A stretch of DNA of 64,000 nt from Spirometra erinaceieuropaei (GCA_902702965.1 CACRXP010000699.1:91410-155409); one strand, 5' to 3'. Shown: positions 44,731 through 54,119, counted from the first letter of the stretch. The notes: generated by a model from the letters alone, not told the origin. Translations and numbers: made by a program.

Positions 44731-46010
44731 ACAACACGCAGCCACACCACACATTCATTCACTCCCTACCTCCCACCACCACCACCACCACCATCACCCC
44801 ACCACACATCAACACTCCCACACCTCATGCACCCAGCTGCCACCTCCCATGCAAGTGGGAACTGTGCATCTCGACTCGGTCCTCATGCGGCTTCGGCTGC
44901 AGGGGTGACTTGAGTCCGAGACTATCCTGACACGTCAAGCGTCGTGGATAGGAAGGTTGCTGATTGAGGCCTGCTCTCGGTTCACGCAGTTCGTCACGTT
45001 GTGTGTGTGTTGTGTGGAGTGGCGGACTGGTGGGCTGGGGACGGGCTGAATCAGCACCTCCCACGACCCTTTCACGCAAGTGAGAGACACGCCGTTCAAC
45101 CCCCGCTGTGTGAAATCCAGGTGTTTGTGTGTATGGGGGGCCAGGTCGTGCTGTGGCGCGCGCAGGCATGGTCCGTCGACCGTGTCAGCCACCGCGCCCA
45201 TTTCCCACTCCAGTCTGCTGACCGGCTCGGACAGCGGCTGCGGTGTGGGAATTGGAATGGAGAGTGAGGTCGACGACTCAGCGCACTTTCTCCTCACTGT
45301 AAACAATCTGACGCGCTTGAAGCTATCCCGGTGCGCTAAAGGCCGTGGCTTGGAAGGTTGCCAACTGACGGGGTACCTTGGACCACCTCCTTAACTGGAG
45401 GCGGTCTGAGAGTCAGGCTGCAATGGCTCCTTTTTAATGTGGCCTTTATGGCACTCCCACCACAGTGTGGGATCCGAGCCAGGCGTTGGCGGCACGCCTA
45501 GCTGCGGCTTCGGCCGTGCCAGCCTCCAAATCTCTGTTGTGTTGATTGAAATTCTTGTCATTTGTTGTGTGGACCAGGGGGTGTGGTGGAACGCCAAGGT
45601 GAGGATCCGTCCGAGCTATCCACCTGCGGTCTCCCTCATCTCCGGTCTTCTTGACTCTGTCTTGAGTCCGGGCCCAGGCGGGGGAGGAGGAGAGAGTGTA
45701 GGTAGATGCAGCGCAAGTCTACCCGCACTATAAACCCCTGCGCAATTCACCGTCCCTGCTGCCACCTGCTGTGGGACATAAGGTGGACATGATTAAAATC
45801 GATGGTCGAACTGTCGTAACTAAGTGATTTCTCAGAAAATTAAAAGGATGAAATTTCTTAACTGGACCACCTGTGAGAATGCACACGTGGAAAGCTGTCT
45901 AGCAGTGAATTACAAATTTTCTTGACGTCATGCAATTCTGCACATGTCTAGTCGTCCTTGCCAGTTAACTGTGAGACTTCAGGTGCTGGAATTTGCTTTA
46001 GTGTGGGGGG
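44731..46010 (+). repeat. 3' UTR of LINE copy L2
   Basis: It contains short CAC arrays (near 44768-44800), then blocks shared with all other copies: GACACGTCAAGCG (44933), GTTGTGTGGAGTGG (45011), TGACGCGCTTGAAGC (45310), the AGACCGGAG core in reverse (45645), GGTAGATGCAGCGCAAG (45700), and the distal TTTCTCAGAAAATTAAAAGG block (45830). The end of the element is not evident. The match to 33430 and 54120 ends near 46010. Confidence 0.65.
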
Positions 46011-46209
46011 CGAACTTTTCCGACTGTCGTCATTGTCATTAAATGCGACCAGCAGACCCACCACCATGTTTGGTTGCAGGCAGTGATGGCAGCTACAAGG
46101 TGCACACGTAAGTAGGCGAAAGCATTAAGAGAGGAAATATCAGCATATTGAGCAGGTTGCCTACAAAATCCACGCCCTATGTCTATACATATATGTATAT
46201 ATATATACT

Positions 46210-47335
46210 CATAAAATGTTAGGGGAGAAGTCTCGTCGGAAAATCGAGGTATACTCGTGAATTTTCAAGTCGGTTACACCAACCCGTCGTCAGACGAAAA
46301 TGAAAAGTGTGAGCGAGATAATCTTACTGGGGAGCTAGGGAGACATCCAGGTTACATCGACAAGCCAGACGTTTATGTGTGGGGGTGAAGAAGGTGTTTG
46401 GATAGGTGGCGGACATTAGGGGGAGTGTTGGGGGTTTCACACATGGTTCACTCTGTGGGGGAGGTGCTGAATCCGTGATATTCTACATGGCCGTACATGG
46501 ATTAGCAGTTGGTGTCTTAGGGTGGGCGCAAGTCGGCGAACCGTGAACGTAAGCCTTCGTAGTGAACGTCTAAGTCGACATGGCGGTTGATGTCATTGTT
46601 ATTAGAGTGCCAAGCCTCTAGAAACTCTTGCGCTTGTTTGGTGTTGGCACTAGCGATCACTTCAGTCCCCTCCCAGTTGAAGCGGTGATCACACTCAAGG
46701 GGATGCGCAAACACGAGAGACAAGGGGTCCCGTCGGCGGATGGCCAACTTATGTTCGTTAATGCGGGTCCGAAGTCGTCGGCCGGTATGCCCAACACAAA
46801 CACTAGAGCAGTTTGCACATGGAATGCGGTAAATGACATTTGTTTGCTGCTCCTTCGGTATGGGGTCTTTTACCCGGGATAATGTCGTGCGCAATGAAGA
46901 CGCCGGTTTGTGGGCGATGGAGATGCCGAACTGATTTAATTGTCGAACGATCGCTTCGGAAATTCTCGGCATGCAGTGCAGGGAATAGAATTTTCGTGAT
47001 GCCCTGTCTCCGTTAGAGTCGACGTTTTGTGGTTGTTGCTGTCGTCTGAGACAATTTTTTACAAAGCTCATCGGGTATCCGTTGAGTCGGAAAAAGCGAT
47101 ACAAGTAGGCCAGTTCTTTCTTTGAGTAAATCGGCACTACTGCAGTAACGATAGGCACTGTGGAAAAGAGTCCGAACACAGCTTCTTCTATGGACTGCTG
47201 GGTGGTTCCTCTAATAGCTCAGGATGATCTCAGCGTCAGAGCTTTTCCGATGAGCTTTTGTATGCTCACGTCTAGGAACGGGAGGGTGCCTCCTTTTGCT
47301 TCTTTACGAGTGAATTGTAGAGCTGGGAAGGCGCC
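46210..47335 (-). pseudogene. Penelope-like element fragment 3 (RT end plus GIY-YIG)
   Basis: The minus-strand frame 47179-46517 (220 codons) continues upstream to about 47335, with a stop near 47222, as SNGAFPALQFTRKEAKGGTLPFLDV, a Penelope RT region. The 220-codon frame shows KELAYLYRFFRLNGYPMSFV, then VKDPIPKEQQTNVIYRIPC, CVGHTGRRLRTRINEHKLAI (GIY-YIG core), DPLSLVFAHPLECDHRFNW, and a C-terminus like fragment 1. The catalytic RT core is lost by 5' truncation, exactly where the zinc-finger fragment at 47336 begins. A hairpin lies in its 3' flank (46239-46266). Confidence 0.85.
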
Positions 47336-47690
47336 ATTCGGGCTACTACTTCCATCCTCCTCCTCCTCCTCCTCCTCCACCACCACCACTGCCCCAGCGA
47401 CGGCCGCTCGGGCGGCCGTCTCGCACATTACCAATCCCGACACAACAACCAACACCACCCCCACTACCTCCGACTCCAGCGATGAGGATCAGGTCTACAC
47501 CTGCCCTCACTGCGGCCGCACCTTCGCTTCACACATCGGCCTGGTCGGTCACTTGCGAATCCATCGCACAGAGACTGGCGAACCAGTGCCTGGGACCCCA
47601 ATCCACACTTGCTGCACCCGCCTTCACTGTCCATACTGCGCTCGCACATTCACCCTTCGACTGAGCCTATTGGATCACATGCGTACTTAG
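47336..47690 (+). pseudogene. LINE zinc-finger fragment starting at the Ser tract
   Basis: The fragment begins with the poly-Ser/Thr-coding TCC/ACC array (47350-47390). It continues with an acidic SSDEDQVY, then [21 protein letters not shown], an intact C2H2 finger with HX3H, and CPYCARTFTLRLSLLDHMRT, which lacks its last His. It ends at a TAG (47688-47690). The reading frame is continuous with antisense Penelope sequence upstream, giving a chance 176-codon fusion frame (47160-47690). Confidence 0.65.
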
Positions 47691-48039
47691 GAAAACCTGT
47701 GGTATACAACAGCCTCATACACCATACTATCACACATTCTCCCACTAGGACCTGCATCACACAACAATATCATCCATCGTAGGCAAGCGATTGCCACTTC
47801 CCACGCATGGCCCACAGCCTGGTGTCAACTGGCAGTTTTCTGGCACCTGTTTCCCTGTCGGTATATGCGTCCGCGCTCCCCCTGGGTATGCAGGTCTTGA
47901 GCATGGCTGCCCACTCATCCTCCTTCTCTTCTGCGAGTGTTGATTAAAATCCTGGTCAAGTGTTTGTTTTATACCAGGCGACGTTGTGTAGTACACCTAG
48001 CTTGGGGTCCGGTCGCACCACACACCTCCATCCCCCCCC
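47691..48039. other. Unassigned, with weak similarity to 31735-31900
   Basis: It includes the end of the unit D finger fragment flank (AGGAAAACCTGTGG, as in 4315 inverted) and a stretch sharing scattered words with 31735-31900. No gene. Confidence 0.4.
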
Positions 48040-48400
48040 CTCACCTCCGGTCTTCTTGACTCTGTCTTGATACCGGACTGAGGTGGGGGAGGAGAGAGCG
48101 CGAAAGATGCTAAGCAAGTCTTCTCTCGCCATGAACTAATTCACGCGCGGGTCACCGTACATGATTCACCTTGCTGTGGAACACTCGGTGGACATCGTCG
48201 GTCAAGACGGTCGAACTGTCGGGTCTTCGCTGTGCGTGCTGATCTTTTTCAGCCTGTCGCAAACACCGGGTCCAGATGAAGGAGGAGGAGGAGGAGGGAC
48301 TGCGATGGGTGTAGCGAGAGTCTACCGTCAAGTCACTCTCCTTACTTCCACCCGCTGAACATTGTCGGTCACGACAGTGTTTCGGTTTGCTGTCAAAATC
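48040..48400 (+). repeat. LINE 3' ends, sense, two partial copies in tandem
   Basis: The sequence CGGTCTTCTTGACTCTGTC...GACATCGTCGGTCAAGACGG (48050-48215) is followed by a second, more decayed copy from CACCGGGTCCAGATG (48264) to GTCGGTCACGAC (48374). Confidence 0.55.
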
Positions 48401-48409
48401 TGCAACCAA

Positions 48410-49230
48410 TGGAAATGTCTGAAACAAGCCTCCTGGTCGCGTCGATCGACAAGCTGCCTTCCATCAGGGCACTGAATTGCCATTCTGGCAGAAAATAGGA
48501 AGCCTCACTTACATCCACACTGCTCACAGCGGGGAGAGGTTACATTTTGTCCTGATCGACGTAGTTAACCGATTGACCCGAATACTCTCCCATGTGAATG
48601 ACAGTGAAACCAGCAGAGGCCAGAGTGCCTCCTCAAAAAAGTAATAAAATTGGAGGACTTGTGAACTCCATAAACTGGTTGCCTTAACGTACACCCACGC
48701 CAGTTTTTTACTGAGGGTGCGAATCTGTGGTTAGGTGAGCGACAAATGAGACCATGTTACCAGCTTGTTCTTAGCGCATTTGCAATACGGTAACTATCAG
48801 GCGCACTTCAAGTTATCACGGTGGGCTAAAAGTCGTGGCTTTGGTGTCTGTGAATTTCTGAAACAAACCTCCTGGCTACGTCACTCGACAAGCCTCTTTC
48901 CATCAGGGTACTGAATTATCATTCTGGTGGAACTTTGAAAGCCTCACTTACATCCACAATTCTCTCAGGCGAGAGATTTTGCCGTTTGCCGCTTTTATTA
49001 CGAGCGACATGCTTGACGCTGTCAACCATCTTACCCGATTACACTTGCATGTGAATGACAGCGAAACCTTCAGATTCAGAGTCGCCTTCTCAAAATGAAC
49101 TGCGCAAGCTGGCTGCTTAAACACCCATCCAACCTACTGCAGCAGGTTCTCAGCAACGGCGAACCAATTGGCGTGCATTTGCCTCCTCCAGGCATACCTT
49201 GTTCGCAGAAAGTTGAAATTTCTACTGGCA
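48410..49230 (-). repeat. Two inverted copies of the 100-codon-frame repeat block
   Basis: On the minus strand, 49230-48840 and 48770-48410 both resemble 3740-4240. Shared words include CCTGATGGAAAG (reverse of CTTTCCATCAGG), TGCAGCAGGTTCTCAGC in reverse, and the CATTCACATG words. The frames are broken. Confidence 0.6.
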
Positions 49231-49640
49231 AGGACAGGATGAAACCCCAAACTCAAGTGTCAGTAGATTTTGGATCGTGTAAAACGGGATTTTATCTTGG
49301 CATCCATTTGCAGACCATTGCAGGCATTATACTGCTAACAACAGTTACTTTTCATGACCTTAAAACAGTACTCAAACTTCGTTATTTTTGAAAACTTGTT
49401 TTCCGTTTTTTGTTTAACTAAGACGCTCGTTTCCGTTACAATACGAAAGCCTAGGATAAGACCTTTCGTAGAAATCCAAACAACTTATGCGTCTTCTTGC
49501 ATTTCGTCAGCTCACTGTGTGACGTGCTACTCCACCCGTAAAACTTCCATTACCACTATTCTCGTATGATACGGTGCACAGTCTACTGACAGTTAAGTGA
49601 GGTCCTTCAACATGCCGTTGCCGCTTTATTTAAACCCACA
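49231..49640. other. No recognised feature
   Basis: AT-rich sequence with a 98-codon plus-strand frame that begins in the antisense repeat block (49095-49391). The frame has no known motif. Confidence 0.45.
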
Positions 49641-49756
49641 TTGGTAGGGGGCGCTCACCGATCGTTCTTACGGAACTCACTCGTTCGTTGTGCCTTACGG
49701 GCTCTCTCTCGAGCCGAACCAGCAGCCGCACAGCGGCGCATGATATGGGCAGTATA

Positions 49757-49916
49757 TTATTACCGACAAAGACAAGGGAGATTGGAATGGCCATTTCTGG
49801 CTTATTAGCCGTCGTCAGCCAGCCATACCCAGCCTCGAAGTGTGGAACACCCGAGGCTCGAACTCGCGACCTGTTGGTTTAGAAGTCCACGCCTCTAACC
49901 ACTGCGCCACGAGCCC
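49757..49916 (-). mobile_element. tRNA-Arg-like SINE (minus copy)
   Basis: The minus-strand head GGGCTCGTGGCGCAGTGG begins at 49916. Box A is close to consensus and the box B region reads GCGAGTTCGAGCC. The body carries the hammerhead-like segment and ends with CTTTGTCGGTAATA. Confidence 0.7.
49780..49824 (-). ncRNA. Hammerhead-like segment in SINE (minus copy)
   Basis: On the minus strand: GGCTGG, CTGACGA, CGGCTAATAAGCCA, GAAA, TGGCCA, TT, CCAATC. The core is intact. Stem I has one C-A mismatch and one G-U pair. Confidence 0.5.
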
Positions 49917-50125
49917 GTTGCCCTGTCGGTTTTCGATCGGGAATATACAATGTTAGGGGGGCGCTCACCGATCGTTCATACGGAACTCACTCGTTCCGTT
50001 GTGCCTTACGGGCTCTCTCTCTCTGGAGCCCTACCAGCAGCCGCACAGCGGCGCATGATATAGGACTTCTAACTAACAGGTCTCGAGTTCGATCCTCGGG
50101 TGTTCCACACTTCGGGGTTGGGTAT

Positions 50126-50170
50126 GACTGGCTGACGACGGCTAATAAGCCAGAAATGGCCATTCCAGTC
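50126..50170 (+). ncRNA. Candidate hammerhead ribozyme in SINE, first of tandem pair
   Basis: Stem I GACTGG (50126-50131) pairs perfectly with CCAGTC (50165-50170). Core CTGACGA is at 50132-50138. Stem II GGCT/AGCC with an AATA loop has a C-A pair next to the core. GAAA is at 50153-50156, self-complementary TGGCCA forms stem III (50157-50162), and TT precedes the predicted cleavage after 50164. The tRNA-like head of this monomer is truncated. A competing GCCA-GAAA-TGGC hairpin can also form. Confidence 0.6.
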
Positions 50171-50346
50171 TCCCTTGTCTTTGTCGGTTATACCATTCTG
50201 CCTGTATATCATGCGCCGCTGTGCGGCTGCTGGTAGGGCTCGAGAGAGAGCTCTTAAGGCACAACGGAACGAGTGAGTTTCGTATGAACGATCGGTGAGC
50301 GCCCCCCTAACATTGTATATTCCCGATCGAAAACCGACAGGGCAAC

Positions 50347-50504
50347 GGGCTCGTGGCCAAGTGGGTAGAGACATGGACTTCTAACAAACAGGTCGCGAGT
50401 TCGAGCCTCGGGTGTTCCACACTTCGGGCTTAGGTATGGCTGGCTGACGACGGTTAATAGGCCAGAAATGGCCATTCCAGTCCCCCTTGTCTTTGTCGGT
50501 AATA
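50347..50504 (+). mobile_element. tRNA-Arg-like SINE (complete plus copy)
   Basis: The head starts at 50347. Box A is TGGCCAAGTGG (50354-50364) and box B is GTTCGAGCC (50399-50407), 34 bases apart as in tRNAs. GGACTTCTAA supports an Arg(TCT) origin. The body includes TGTTCCACACTTCGGG, the hammerhead-like segment, and a CTTTGTCGGTAATA end. Confidence 0.7.
50438..50482 (+). ncRNA. Candidate hammerhead ribozyme in SINE, second of tandem pair
   Basis: Stem I GGCTGG/CCAGTC with one G-U pair, CTGACGA (50444-50450), stem II GGTT/GGCC kept by wobble pairs, GAAA (50465-50468), TGGCCA, TT. Predicted cleavage is after 50476, which is 312 nt after the first site. Confidence 0.55.
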
Positions 50505-50569
50505 ATATAAACCCTCATTGCTCGCAGGGGATAGGGGTTGCTTTTGGGAAGATGAATACACTTTCGGTA

Positions 50570-50790
50570 CGAACGACGCGATCGACACGCTTAACTAATT
50601 GACCCGAATACTCCGGCGTGTAAATGGCAGTGAAATCAGCAGAGACATAGCGCCTTCTCAAAAAAAGTCATAAAAGTGGAGGACTTTTGAACTCCATAAA
50701 TTGGTTGTTTAAAGTTACACCCACGCGCGCGCTTATTGCTGTGGGCGCGTTCTTTGGTGGCGGATCGGTAAGTGAGCGATAAATGAGACC
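50570..50790 (-). repeat. Partial copy of the 100-codon-frame repeat block
   Basis: Close to 48560-48770, including TGGAGGACTTNTGAACTCCATAAA and GTAAGTGAGCGATAAATGAGACC-type words. Confidence 0.55.
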
Positions 50791-50981
50791 ATTCCACCCA
50801 GGTAGTTCTTAGCGCATGCGAAAAGCAGTAATCATATATTGGAGGCACACAACAGCGCATTCCACAGTCTGTACAAAGTTAAGTTTGCTGGTGGAAAGCG
50901 GAATGCCTGTAGCTGGTTTATGTAAAAATGACCTTTTTAAACTGGGTTTATGACATCAGGAAGTGCACGATGATTCAAGTT
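50791..50981. other. Short unassigned flank
   Basis: Nothing recognised between the repeat block and the MITE. Confidence 0.4.
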
Positions 50982-51946
50982 CAGTAGGTGGACTAACTCA
51001 TGAAATATCAACCGAAATTCCGAAATGCGTTTTCGTTTCGAAATCATTAATTAAGTAGGATTGTAAAACTAGTCAGCCTGCAACATAATCCTATAATATT
51101 TCAGTTACCTCAGGATGCCGTCTTTCGAATGAACTTCTTTTCGGCTGCATGCAAAAACTACACTCCTTAAAATGTTACCACTTAAGTAGCGTGAATTTTC
51201 TTATTGATTTTCGATGCCCTAAAAGTCCAATTATATTTCATGGAAGCCATTTGTAAAAAAATTCATTCGTTTGCTCATTCGGTAGAAAAGTACGTCTTCT
51301 TCTAATTTGATACTCGAAGGAGGGACATGATTCGGTTCTAAAAGTGTCTAATTGTGAGGCTTTTTAATACCGCGAAATGGCCGTTCATAAATCGTCATGC
51401 AAAGTTAACAATATGACTCAAATCCATTGCTAAATTTTATGAACCCCATATGGTCTCCTCTAAATACCATAAAGAAATGTATGACTTTCAGACCGCGGAA
51501 TATCTACGGCTTTTAGTTTGGGAACCCTGAATCCAAGTATAACAGTAGAGCGTTTCAAAATTATTTAGGAATTGAAAAAGTTTTTGAAAACCGAATTGTA
51601 CCCTTCCTTCGAGTATAAGATTGGAAGAATAGGTAATTATCTACCGAATAAGCGAAAGAATGAATATTTTTATGAATGTTTTGCATGAAATATAGGTGAA
51701 TTTTAAGGACATCGAAAATCAATGTGAATGCATACATGCTATTTAAGTAGTCATTTCTTACAGAGTATAGCTCTCGCATGCAGCCGAAATGAAGTTCATT
51801 GGAAAGCCGGCATCCTGAGGTAACTTAAATATTATAGAATTATGTTGCAGGCTGATTAGTTTTACAATCCTACTTAATTAATGATTTCGAAACGAAAACG
51901 AATTTCGGAATTTCGGTTGATATTTCATGAGCTAGCCCACCTACTG
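50982..51946. mobile_element. MITE with about 370-bp terminal inverted repeats
   Basis: The ends CAGTAGGTGG and CCACCTACTG delimit 965 bp. The arms are similar for roughly 370 bp (50982-51350 against 51575-51946), with scattered mismatches and a central unique part. The subterminal word CTCATGAAAT is shared with the MITE at 40218, so the two are related. The target site is TT on the left and TA on the right, consistent with a mutated TA duplication. No transposase frame. Degenerate relatives lie at 61620 and 63390. Confidence 0.75.
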
Positions 51947-52320
51947 TAAGTACATATGAAGTGGTAAAAGGTTGTTTAAAATTCGAAATTTGTGTATCAC
52001 GAATGGAGCTGGGGAAAAAAAGGTCTGACCACGTCTGCACTCATGGTTCAGTCAAAGACGGTAAGGGGAAAAAGGAGAAAAAATAAACTTTAACTAGGTC
52101 TTACAGGTGCATTTCGGCGCCCAATTGCCGGTTATCGCAGTTGTGTTTACAGGTCTCAGCAGACGGTGTCAGGCCACAGCGCAGCCACAATTCTAGCGGT
52201 CTAGGTGTCCTACGCCAGGGACCTCCACTGAGCGAACAGCCCATTCATTGGGAACGATATATGCAAAGAAGAGATAGCTTGTATCGGCAATGAGTGCGTG
52301 GTCTGTGCGCTAACGTCACC
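51947..52320. other. No recognised feature before the assembly gap
   Basis: The segment from 51950 to 52015 (ACATATGAAGTGGTAAAAG...GAATGGA) recurs at 53001-53060, so a short repeat brackets the gap region. Otherwise nothing was recognised. Confidence 0.5.
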
Positions 52321-52476
52321 NNNNNNNNNNNNNNNNNNNNNNNNNNNNNNNNNNNNNNNNNNNNNNNNNNNNNNNNNNNNNNNNNNNNNNNNNNNNNNNN
52401 NNNNNNNNNNNNNNNNNNNNNNNNNNNNNNNNNNNNNNNNNNNNNNNNNNNNNNNNNNNNNNNNNNNNNNNNNNNN
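52321..52476. other. Assembly gap (156 N)
   Basis: Run of undetermined bases. Any frame across it is meaningless. Confidence 0.99.
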
Positions 52477-52830
52477 GTGTACAAAACCCGAAGTTGTCCT
52501 CTCAGGCGGCAGTGGCCACTGGCGAAGCCAGGGCTGGTGTTGACTGCGTCCAGTCAGGCCTGAGAGTCCCTGAGATAGTGGTGACAGCCGCTTTTGTAGG
52601 CTCGTGGGCCAAGCTCAACTGGTGGCCAGTCGGTGTGTGTTGTATTTGCCGAGGGGTGGTGTCCCAGTGGCTTAGGTTGTGGTTGCAGGGGGGCGGTGTG
52701 TTCAAGTGGCCCTATGGGAAGCTGCGGCTGTGCGGACGCAGGCATGCCCGAGCTGTCGGTCAGCGCGTCTGGAACGGCTCACTGTAAAGGGGTGAATGAC
52801 CTTGAGGCAGCGAGGTCTTGAACAATGACG
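52477..52830 (-). repeat. Distal LINE-associated 3' repeat
   Basis: Matches 33080-33400 in the same orientation: AACCCGAAGTTGTCC, GGCGAAGCCAGGGCTGGT, TTTTGTAGGCTCGTGGG, and TTCAAGTGGC. It ends with GACCTTGAGGCAGCGAGGTC, which recurs at 54138. Confidence 0.6.
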
Positions 52831-53189
52831 CCTGACCGGCCATAATGGCTGTCCTCTACAAGCCACCGTCAACTCTAGCTATGGTCCAGAGTCTAGGGGG
52901 CGATTACAAACGCCAGAGGGGTTTTGTAAGAGACTCCTCGAATTATTGAAACACCACGAGTGGACCCTATCTCGCAGTCACATCCCGCTGACGCCCGAGT
53001 ACATATGAAGTGGTAAAAGATTGTTTAAAATTCGAAATTTGTGTATCACGAATGGACCTGGGTTTCTGGTGACTGTAACTTTCGTAAATCTTAGAAGCTT
53101 CATTAGGGCGTCATTTACTCTGGGTCAGATTGAATGAGTCTCTTATCAATTTTCAAACACGCGCCTACGAGAGAACTAGCTAATAACAC
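52831..53189. other. Mostly unassigned; short repeat of 51950-52015
   Basis: Bases 53001-53060 repeat the segment that lies on the other side of the gap. No gene was recognised. Confidence 0.45.
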
Positions 53190-53461
53190 CTTCATACTCA
53201 ACCCCGAATTGTGGAACAGCTGGGGCACGGTCCCGCGACCTGTCGGATAGAAATCCAACATCTTTAACGAGTGAGCCGCGGGCTCGATGCCCTGTCGGTT
53301 GCGATCGAGAATATACAATGTTAGAGGGGCAATCACCGATCGTATTCTTCCGGAACCCACTCGCCCCCTTGTGCCTTGGAGTGTTCTCTCTCAAGCCCCG
53401 CCAGCAGCCGCATAGCGGCGCATGATATAGGCAGAATGGCATTACCGACAGAGACGAGGGA

Positions 53462-53506
53462 GGCTGGAATGAGCATTTCTGGTTCATTAGCCTTCGTCAG
53501 CCAGTC
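53462..53506 (-). ncRNA. Hammerhead-like segment in SINE (minus, degenerate)
   Basis: Minus strand: GACTGG, CTGACGA, AGGCTAATGAACCA, GAAA, TGCTCA, TT, CCAGCC. The core is intact but the palindrome of stem III and parts of stems I and II are damaged. Confidence 0.4.
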
Positions 53507-53617
53507 ATACCCAATCCCGACTGGACGGCGAGCCTGCGGCTCAGTGTTTAGATTTGTTGAACTTCTAACAGGTAGCGTGATCGAGCCACTGGTATTCCAC
53601 ACTTCGGGGTTCGGTAT

Positions 53618-53662
53618 GACTGGCTGATGATGGCTAGTAAGCCAGAAATGGCCATTCCGGTC
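53618..53662 (+). ncRNA. Candidate hammerhead ribozyme in SINE, best stem II
   Basis: GACTGG (53618-53623) pairs with CCGGTC (53657-53662), a full 6-bp stem with one G-U. The core is the textbook CTGATGA (53624-53630). Stem II is a perfect TGGCT/AGCCA around AGTA. GAAA is at 53645-53648, TGGCCA at 53649-53654 and TT at 53655-53656. The stem I change A-to-G in the 3' strand relative to the other copies keeps pairing by wobble. Predicted cleavage is after 53656. Confidence 0.6.
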
Positions 53663-53797
53663 TACTGCTCTGTCGATAATGCTATTCTGCATATATCACG
53701 CGCCGCTGTGCGGCTGCGGGTGGGGCTAGAGAGGGCTCTAAGGCACAACGGGACGAGTGAGTTCCGTTACACGATCTATGAGCGGCCCCTCTACCAT

Positions 53798-54119
53798 ATA
53801 AACACATTGTACGTCGCAGAGAACGGCCACACCATCGACTTCGACGAAACCGCCATTGTAAACCGGAGAGCTTACGTGACTGCGTGACTCACCCTATTGT
53901 ACCTGTGACTAGGCGTGCATTCAATTAAGTCGGCACATCTACTGACCTCCGGCGTGTCAGGACTTACGCTCCTATCTCCAGAGCAAAAAGGGATGAATAA
54001 CTATGATGAACTAAAGTGGCCCTACTCAGGCGCCTGTTGAAACACTGAGGCAGTCTGATTTTCAGGCAATCACAGCTGCATAAGCCGACCAATCAACTTC
54101 AAGGCTGATTGGGCTATAC
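53798..54119. other. No recognised feature
   Basis: Unassigned sequence between the compound element and the LINE distal 3' region. Confidence 0.45.

Larger units (their letters stand above)
46020..49230 (-). repeat. Long repeat unit D (inverted, partial, interrupted)
   Basis: On the minus strand 46180-46068 matches unit A 5930-6060, 47755-47340 matches 4260-4500, and 49230-48410 matches 3740-4110 twice over. A Penelope fragment (46210-47335) and LINE 3'-end pieces (48040-48400) are inserted. Confidence 0.6.
49646..50510. mobile_element. SINE/fold-back cluster: inverted and tandem monomers
   Basis: Order is: flanking block (49646-49756), SINE on minus (49916-49757) with head, box A/B and hammerhead-like segment, flanking block (about 49940-50063), truncated SINE on plus (50064-50202), flanking block on plus (about 50203-50310), linker, and complete SINE on plus (50347-50504). 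The left half (49757-50063) is close to the reverse complement of the right half. Two plus monomers are in head-to-tail order with a period of 312 bp. Confidence 0.75.
53190..53797. mobile_element. SINE/fold-back compound element, palindromic
   Basis: A minus SINE head fragment (53310-53190) is followed by inverted flanking blocks at 53324-53440 and 53672-53797. These enclose a headless minus SINE (53520-53441) and a plus SINE (53529-53690), so the interior is palindromic about 53522. The plus head (GCGAGCCTGCGGCTCAGTG) is degenerate. It contains two hammerhead-like segments in opposite orientation. Confidence 0.7.

Noticed and set aside
46262..46300. CUGACGA followed by GAAA on the minus strand near the Penelope 3' flank (also 19815-19846)
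   Set aside because: The intervening bases do not form a stem II next to the core, and the GAAA is already part of a better, conserved hairpin. Not called a hammerhead.
47160..47690. A 176-codon zinc-finger protein
   Set aside because: The first 60 codons are antisense Penelope sequence and the rest is a truncated LINE tail. The fusion frame is fortuitous.
52245..52563. Frames running through the N block
   Set aside because: They consist mostly of undetermined residues across an assembly gap.
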